From: Parastagonospora avenae f. sp. tritici 18332-5
Lineage: Eukaryota; Ascomycota; Dothideomycetes; Pleosporales; Phaeosphaeriaceae
Direction: 5' to 3'
DNA: 64,000 nt
Assembly (NCBI GenBank): GCA_022559985.1
Contig: JAFJTR010000013.1
Span: forward strand, 1 to 64,000
The translations under genes and the position numbers were made by a program. Positions 57,284 through 64,000 of the stretch are shown here, one piece after another (within the stretch, counting starts at the first letter, position 1; the number at the start of each line of letters is the position of its first letter). The notes beneath the pieces are model-generated. The model did no database searches. It was not told the origin of the DNA and was given only the letters and a program-made list of their open reading frames with translations.

Positions 57284-59021
57284 TTATCCTCCCATAGCAG
57301 GGCTACCGTGCCGCTGATCTAGATGATCGTAGTTGAGCTCGAACTCTCTCTGTATGCAGGTCAGTAGGTGTTTGTAATACAAGTGATAGGACATGAAACT
57401 TACCCTCTCCCGTCGCCAATTGGTCACATCGAAGAAGAGATACCAACCCCTCTCCTGCGTTGGTGTTGTGCGCATTGGTGGTGGCAGATCTGGGTCCTTC
57501 ATCATCCACTGTTGTAGCTTGGTGTGCCATCGCCAATCACGGTTATACAGCTCTTGCGCCGCAAGCTCCTGCGAAATGTCCCTAGGAAATTGGTAGAAGA
57601 TAGCTAGAAGGGTCTCTGCGGAAAAGCTGCCCATCTTGGAGTGTAGCGGTGGCACGTTCGTAACAGTGTATGCTGCAGGCAGAGTGAAATCCGGAGGGAT
57701 CACGGGCTTGGCGTTCGATTCTACGAAAGGCGATCCGAAGGTGGGATGGAGTGGAGAGTTCTCTGGTCGGGCCAAATCCAGACCCAGCACCGTCAAATCT
57801 TGACCCATGGCAAGTGAAGAATGATCGGGGCTCTCAAGTGGTATCAGAGAGAGCAGTCCAGGGAGTCCATACCGTTCCGTTTCAGACATTTCCGCAAGCT
57901 TCTTGTACAGTGGTATCTGCGTATTTGGCGAAGAGCTGGAGTTCTCAGCACCGAAGTTTTGATCGAATTGACCTTGCTGCGGCCGTTGACCTAGTGCGCC
58001 GAGATCAGTACGACCGATCTGGGGCCCAAGGAAACCCATGTTCCCGGGCTGTTGAGCCGTCCGCTGGCTGCCATCTTGCAGGTTTGTTGGCGTTGAGCGC
58101 AAGTTCTCAAAGGGTGCGCGTGACGCTCCAGTAGGCAGTCCTCTTCCTCCAACCGTGGGATTTAGTGCCCGATCTTGCTGGCTGTCAGTCGGACTGGACA
58201 GGCCATTGCGTGTCTGACCGAGTCCAGGAAATCCACCAGGGTTGCCACTGTTACCGAAAGCTGCAGCATTTTGTATGAGCCCTGCTCTACGGTCGGGTCC
58301 AATCTCTCCTGCTGCGCCGCCTAGAGGTGGAAAGTCGTCAATGTTGGTGGTCTGGGGCTGCGCACTGCCAGAAAGCTGCCCGACGCCTCCTTGGCCTCCG
58401 AACCTATAGTCGTCGCCGGGACCAGAGAATTGGCTCTGACTTGAATCATCCTGCCCTTGGTTTTGCGCCTGTTGACTTGCCGTTTGAACAGTTTGCCCCT
58501 GTTGTGGTCCTTGGCCTTGTGGTCGCCCGATGGTTTGTTGCTGCGCCGCAGTCCGGACGGTGGGGTTCGCCCACATCTGCTGCGCCGAAGTATTCTGCTG
58601 CGCTTGCGGTGCGCCCGATAACGACGGGAATTCCCTGTAATCGCAAACATTTAGCTTGGCACCTTGGACGGATTTAGGGCTCAGAAAGCATCGCCTCTTT
58701 GCGCTGCCTCTCCTTGTTGCCCTCTTCGCGAAAGCACATGCCGACTTACTCAAGATTGAGCGGGGTGTGAGGCTGCGAGCCGCTCATAGCTTGCGCGAAG
58801 CTTGACATTGCGCCGCCGTTGGTTCGTGCTTGCGAACTTGATAGGCCTGGGGCACCTCCCATAGCTCCCCCAAATGCCCATTGAGATGCGCCGCCTAGTT
58901 TCAGTCAGCGCTCGCCCATAAACGCAACGTGGCTGCCGCGCTGCTCACCCATCTTGCCGTTCTGTAGCCGGTTCGTGCCCAGCGGGGCGCCGCGATTCGC
59001 ATTCTGCTGGTTCTGGAACAT
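57284..59021 (-). CDS. CDC36: CCR4-NOT complex subunit NOT2 (CDC36)
   Basis: Four exons: 59021-58949, 58894-58750, 58634-57404 and 57349-57284 (introns 54, 115 and 54 bp), 504 residues. NOT2 is a core subunit of the deadenylase and transcription-regulating complex. The N-terminal two thirds is Gln/Gly/Asn-rich and disordered, with two short FPSL/FPPLGG motifs (EEFPSLSG, IDDFPPLGG). The C-terminal NOT box is clear: LDLARPENSPLHPTFGSPF, LPAAYTVTNVPPL, ETLLAIFYQFPRDISQELAA, ELYNRDWRWHTKLQQWM and WYLFFDVTNWRRER. Exon 4 restores the end REFELNYDHLDQRHGS. The start ATG at 59021 opens the conserved short first exon. Confidence 0.93.
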
Positions 59022-59820
59022 GTTGGAAGGTATGTTTCGGAGTGTTTGTGTGCCGGGTCCTGTGTACAAGAGGACGGTCAGTACTGTTCGGCCAAAGACT
59101 GTGTGCTTGAGCTGCTGTATAGGCAGGCGAAAGCAATGGAATGTACGTGGTAACCTGCTCGTCAATCACGCGGACAGGCGTCACGCTCAATGCAGCAGAG
59201 AGACCGGAAGGAGCTCCCACACAGAGAACAGGGCGTGGTGGAGCAGCTTCGTGCTGGAAATGTGTGGGATTGTTGTGGGAAGGACGAACCTGGCGGATTC
59301 ATGCTGCGACGTCGCCAATAATTTGTTGGTTTTCGCGTCTCTTGGTCTTATATGACGAGCGACAAATAGTCGGTACTGTTTCATCGTCGCGTGCACCGCG
59401 ATGCCCAGTCGTTGGATCGAAGTTCACATGGCCAAGACGCTTGTTTTGTTGCAGACTAGCTCCGAATTACCATGGAGATCTGCGGGGCAGGGCCGGTGGT
59501 TCGCGCTCCTGGCTTGCATCATCTACAATCAGACACGAAAAAACTATGGTCACGAAAAGTGCGTACATGGTGGTAGACACATACTCAGTATAGAGCGTAT
59601 CGTTGCGAGAGTATTCAATACAAGCAATGTGATTGTGCGACCTGAGAAACGACACCCTGCTTTTGATTTTGAGGCTTGAGACCTGATTACGCCCTGGTGC
59701 CAGCAAGGCTATCCGGACCAAGCGCCTAAGCTGACCCTTCCTGCTAACAATTCGCTAAGATCAAAAACCATGCGACATGTGCTTCTGAGCACACACAAGA
59801 TTACAAAAACTAGAAGATTA
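59022..59820. other. intergenic region, NOT2 to Zn2Cys6 regulator
   Basis: About 800 bp without a supported gene; it should contain the NOT2 promoter and the 3' end of the regulator transcript. Confidence 0.4.
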
Positions 59821-62800
59821 CTACTGGTGTCCCTGTTGGAACAAGTGGGACATGTCTGTTTCCCCGTTGATGCCGAAGAAGTTGAACCTGTAAGGAATGT
59901 TAGTTGGACGGCACACGCTACTCCAGTGCGAGACTTTAACTTACCAATCATCGACGTTGAGACTCATGGGCACAATGGGTGCATGCCGCCCACCGGAGCT
60001 CTGACTCCACGTGTCGTCCTGTGCACCCTGCTGCTGTTGATTCTGCGACATCATCTCCATTTGTTGTGCCCACGCCTGTTGATTATTGTGATCGAAGCCT
60101 CCTGCTCCCATTGGTGTTTGCATCTGCTGACCGGCTGGCATCTGGTGTTGCGGTGGTGGTACGTTTCCATCGCCCTGTGGTTGCATGGGGATGTTCGGAG
60201 GCTGGCTCAGGGCAGGATCGACGAGGCTATGATTGGGAACAGGGAAAGCGACTTGGGTATCCGCGGGAAAGAGCTGATCTGGCTGGAAGTTCTGCCAGAC
60301 CTCTTGGCTAATATTGGGCGTGTCGCGAGTGACCAAGAACAGATCAGGTGGTGTGCCAGGGTACGAGTAAGACGGATTAAAGGGTGTTGTCGGCCGCGTG
60401 CCCGAGCGTGAGGGACCCATGAAGGCGTCGTGATTCTGTCGATTCATTTGCGGCGAGCCTGCTGTCATTTGTGGCATAGATGGCTGTTGAGGTTGCATCT
60501 CGCGTGATGGCGTGACTGCAGGAGTCTGCGGCCGCGAACGCTCATAGGAGACTTGAGGTGCCGGAGGCCCGTTGACAGCAGGGAAGCCAAGGTCCATGTC
60601 ATCGAACTTCCGCTTGGGCGCTTCAGCGGAAGGCTTTGGTGGAGGCGGCGGCACGGACGAAACTTTGCTCTTCTTCTGGTGGTTCCGGCCTGCGGCTCTC
60701 TGTAACCGCTCCTCCAGGTGTTTGTTTCCGAGAATGGACTCAAATAGAGTGTGCACCATCTTCGCGACCAGCCATACCTTGGAAACCTCCTTGAGAGCAT
60801 CCAGGCAGATGGTGATCCGCTGCTCTGTTGCTGAGACGATCGATTTGTTGGAAGACTTCATCTGGTAGACATGCATGATCAAAGCCGAGAACAGACTGTA
60901 CACAATGAATGCCGGCGTGAACCGGATCTGATCATGTGCTCGGAGGTTCTCAATGATGGATGTAATCATGGCCGCAGCTTGGTAGGCAATGTTTCTAGAG
61001 GGGTAGGCATGCTCGCCTTCACCGAAACCGTCCAAGTTGGTAGCCTTGGGAGATCCTGCGGGTGGCATGTGGGCTCGATGAAGCAAGCACAGCGTGGTGT
61101 AGTAATTCGAGTGCAATAGAGCCGCCCAGAAGTGGTGGTGTTGACGATCCCATTGCACTTCGGGTGGGCAGTGCTGCAGCCAATCTGCAAGCGCCATGTC
61201 GCTATGTGTGAGGTCTATGGCGTTGGCACGGCGGTGTTTCGAGGCTACTGAGTATTGCTGTGACAGCACAAGACCCATGATTTCGCTCAGCTTGACGTAG
61301 TTGATGAAGAACTGGACGTGTACTGGGTCAGGTGGAAATTCACCTGCATGGTCAGTCTCGTCGTCAATGAAGTCATCCTCCGAGACCATCTCAACGTCAG
61401 AGTCCTCGGGGTCAATGGCAACTGGCCTGCCAAGTGCAACGGCTACTGATCGGTCTCGGCTGTACAGCGTCCACCAAATACGCTTCCAGAGGCGCTTGTC
61501 TGATCGACTAAGCTGCGACCCCTCTACGCTTCTGTGCATGCCTGAGCCTTGGGCCACGACAATGGCAACTCTGGTCCAATAGAAGACGTTTTTAGTGACA
61601 TCTTCTGGCCCTTCCCAGTACCAGCCCATCAGGATGAGCGCCTGTACGATGGTGACACGATCGTCCTCGAAGTTAGCATCGAACAGAGCCTTTGCACGCT
61701 TGTAGAAGGTCATCGCAGCGGGGGTGGTAGACCCGCTTGAGTCCATGAGCTGCGCATTGTTGCAGACGCGTGAACCAGCCAGCAGCACGGCCTGGAGGAG
61801 CAGCAAAGAGGGCGGGTTCTTGGGGTCGCGGTACTGGCGCATGAAGCGGCCTCGATTGATGACAGGCACAACAGGAGCCACCCACTTGAAGAAGGCTTCC
61901 ACCAGCTCATCGCAAAGCGCGCGCGGAGGAAGCAGGAAAGCTCCGCGCTGGTGAAGGATCTCAATCTCCATGTTGTCCATCTCGTTCGACCGCGCCTTGG
62001 TCCCCCGTATGCTCTCAGGCAGTGGGTAGTGCACTACATCTGTCGTCCCATAGCGGTCGTGCACGAGCAGCGACAGGTTGGATGACTCGCCCAGGTACGC
62101 GACACGGCCGGCTTCTTTGATGGGCGCCCGGGCAAACTTTGGCTTCATGAATTGCACATATGTTCCATTGTCGCGGGCCTGTTGCGCTGCGTACGCGCTG
62201 GACACGGTCGTTGCAGGCGTGCCATCCTCGGAGTTGTAGGCCGCTGTCTTGTCGCGTGGTTCGGCTGACGGACTTGCTGGCGAGCGGGCGTCGCTGTCTC
62301 CCCGGTCGCTGCGGCGGTCAGCTCTGCTATCCACGGCGCGTCCTACGCCACCTTACCTGTCAGCATCTCGGGCGCGTGCCGTCGTCGTCTTCTTGCGCTT
62401 CGGCGCGGGGATGCGACACTCAATGGAGAAGGCGGTGCAATTGGTGCACGGGATGCCGAGCGAGGCTGCATCGCAGCGAACCTGCGCCGGCGTTAGGAGC
62501 TCGTTTCAGAGAGCCGTCGTCGTTCGGATGATATGATTACTCACTTTCCTCGCATGACATGCTGTGAGTGGTGGTTAGCATTTGTCTTGCAGTCGACCGA
62601 GGTGCCGAGGCTCGTCAACAACGTCAATATAACGCCGCGCCCTCGCCCTCGATGTGGAGAGACGCGCAAGACGTGGAGAAGGGACTCACTTTCGCATGCT
62701 CTGCTGGCTCGCTGCCTCCTAAACGAGGGATGTCCAGGCGGCACCGATTGCGACGATGCAGAAGGGCTGTATGCTCGTGAGCTGCTGTCTTGCACCGGGA

Positions 62801-62831
62801 GCGCGCGACACCTACGAGGCCGGCCCTCCAT
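59821..62831 (-). CDS. Zn2Cys6 transcription factor, cutinase-factor CTF1/FarA-like
   Basis: Five exons: 62831-62690, 62561-62545 (17 nt), 62481-62357, 62308-59945 and 59887-59821; introns 128, 63, 48 and 57 bp; 904 residues. The zinc cluster is assembled from three exons: RACE from exon 1, TCHARK from the microexon, then VRCDAASLGIPCTNCTAFSIEC, giving C-x2-C-x6-C-x8-C-x2-C-x6-C. The basic PAPKRKK follows. The middle homology (fungal_trans) domain contains LVEAFFKWVAPVVPVINRGRF, RVAIVVAQGSGMHR and RLWKRIWWTLYSRDRS, as in the cutinase and fatty-acid-utilisation regulators CTF1-beta and FarA/FarB. The C-terminus is Gln/Pro-rich and ends in a short last exon. The ATG is the least certain part; I chose 62831. 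Intron 3 could also end at a nearer AG, but that would leave only 33 bp. Confidence 0.88.
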
Positions 62832-63524
62832 TGGTAGGCTGCGCAGCCAGTGGCTGGGGTGCCGTGGGCGCTGTGCTCGCCATGAAGGAATGTTCCCCAG
62901 ACATGAGGTCGGCGGCTTCTCAAGTGGGCAAATCGTCAAGGGTTGGTGGTCGTGCTTTGGGGATTTGGCATACACAGTCCAGCTGTGGCTCCTCTCTGGC
63001 ACGGAAGGCACCACCCAGACTAGCGGGGTTTGCGGCAGCACCCTCGATCATCGCCATCAAACATGAAACTAAAGCCCGCAGCCTGCCTACCCTGTCTCTC
63101 ACGCCCAGCCTTGCTAAGCTGTGTGATGCCGAGCAGTAGGTATTCACACATTACATACTCACACAATCACACACTCACACGCGTTGTGGACGTGTTCAAC
63201 ATGTGCTCTGCTTACGGGCCCGATTCGTCCGCTCCGGACTATCCGCCGGTTTGAGCGAGTGATGGGACTGTTGCTTCAAATGTGCTGCACATCGTCTTGC
63301 TTCTCACATACTGATCACACGACAGTGAAATACAGATTGCTAGGCTGGGGTATGTTCTAGCGATAATGCCAATAAGTGTGAACGTACAGAGTGTCTGTGA
63401 CATTTGCACACCAAGGCCCCGAAACCGGTGGAGCCGAACACCTTTTCTCTGCTTGCCCCTTTCCTCGATCCGATTACCGAAGCATACCCAGTACCGATCC
63501 CTACATTCCTGCATGTCCACTCGC
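62832..63524. other. intergenic region
   Basis: About 690 bp holding the regulator promoter and possibly an upstream extension of its first exon, which stays open to 63041. A CA/TCACAC-rich tract lies at 63,145-63,180. No other gene is seen. Confidence 0.35.
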
Positions 63525-64000
63525 TCATGATGGGCTCGCTTCTTCCAGTAGGCTAAAAGCATCAAGTTTGATCCGCTTATTCTCCTCAGAGATGTAAGTA
63601 AGCCTCACATCCCCGACAAGATTATGATCAATCTCTTCTTTGGTTACAAACAGGTACCGTTGGTGCTCTACTGGATCCAAAATAACCTCCATCTTCTCTA
63701 CCTCCATGTGAAAGATGAGCTTCAGCCAGGTAACGCGCCGTCGACCTGGTCGCCCATCCCCGAACGTGAGTTCCGCAGCCTTGCCACAGACGCGGGTTGC
63801 AACGAGCCCAGTTTCTTCCTTTAACTCCCGTACAGCCGCGTGCAGCAGTGTGTCGTCTGTATCGTCTACTTTGCCTCCTGGCACTTCCTGATGTCCATTA
63901 ACATGGAACTTTGTGGACGCCATGGCGCTGAGCTTTCAAATCATGGGACCTCGGGACAAGCTATCCAGGCGTACTTACCCACATGTCAGGGAAGGCTTTC
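63525..64000 (-). CDS. NUDIX hydrolase, 5' end outside the window
   Basis: The exon 63887-63525 and a partial upstream exon 64000-63979 are joined by a 91-bp intron, giving FPDMWEVPGGKVD across the junction. The Nudix box reads GKVDDTDDTLLHAAVRELKEETGL, with the REL-K-EE-TGL core intact but Asp in place of the first conserved Glu. Such enzymes cleave nucleoside diphosphates linked to other groups. The C-terminus continues with DPVEHQRYLFVTKEEI and ends at 63525. Without the 5' part the subfamily cannot be set. Confidence 0.82.

Noticed and set aside
1..64000. CRISPR arrays, bacterial-type operons, ribosome binding sites, phage or plasmid origins
   Set aside because: The spliced fungal gene structure makes these inapplicable, and none of the repeats has the direct repeat-spacer layout.

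Overview
The window looks like nuclear DNA of a filamentous ascomycete. Genes are spliced with short introns (mostly 44-65 bp, GT..AG), intergenic spaces are short, and the gene set is fungal: a fungal ABC-G transporter, a Zn2Cys6 regulator, BEM1, CCR4-NOT NOT2 and VPS36 with NZF fingers. Dead genes carry stop codons of the C-to-T type expected from repeat-induced point mutation (RIP). A TRI5-family terpene synthase, secreted orphan genes and the general style suggest Dothideomycetes (Pleosporales). That placement is inference; no rRNA or other marker is present.

Left part, 1-22.4 kb: an AT-rich gene-poor stretch (1-1.9 kb) and a complete but inactivated Fot1/pogo-type transposon (2781-4643) border a probable sesquiterpene gene cluster. 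The cluster holds a six-TM membrane protein (-) and a cytochrome P450 (+) that share a promoter region, a TRI5-type sesquiterpene synthase (+), a PDR/ABC-G transporter (+), a siderophore-transporter-like MFS protein (+) and a HOL1/DHA1-like MFS protein (-). A plausible logic is cyclisation of farnesyl diphosphate, oxidation by the P450 and export by one or more transporters. Membership of the two MFS genes is less certain.

Middle, 22.4-42.7 kb: a long gene-free stretch, a single-TM Ser/Thr-rich surface protein, a broken ankyrin-repeat gene, a small four-TM protein, a secreted protein with two PAN-like modules, then a conserved block: LCCL-domain membrane protein, VPS36, THP3, BEM1 and a conserved membrane protein.

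Right part, 42.7-64 kb: 4.4 kb without genes that holds a degenerate tandem repeat with a period of about 156 bp; a divergent pair of related secreted proteins; a broken DAL5-type transporter next to a 2-oxoglutarate oxygenase; a gene joining a HeLo-like N-terminal domain to a Ras-like domain that has lost its nucleotide-binding motifs; a small hypothetical gene; NOT2; a CTF1/FarA-like Zn2Cys6 regulator whose zinc cluster is split over three exons, one of only 17 nt; and the 3' part of a NUDIX hydrolase.

All splice sites were read by eye from frame continuity and GT..AG ends. RNA-seq would be the proper test.
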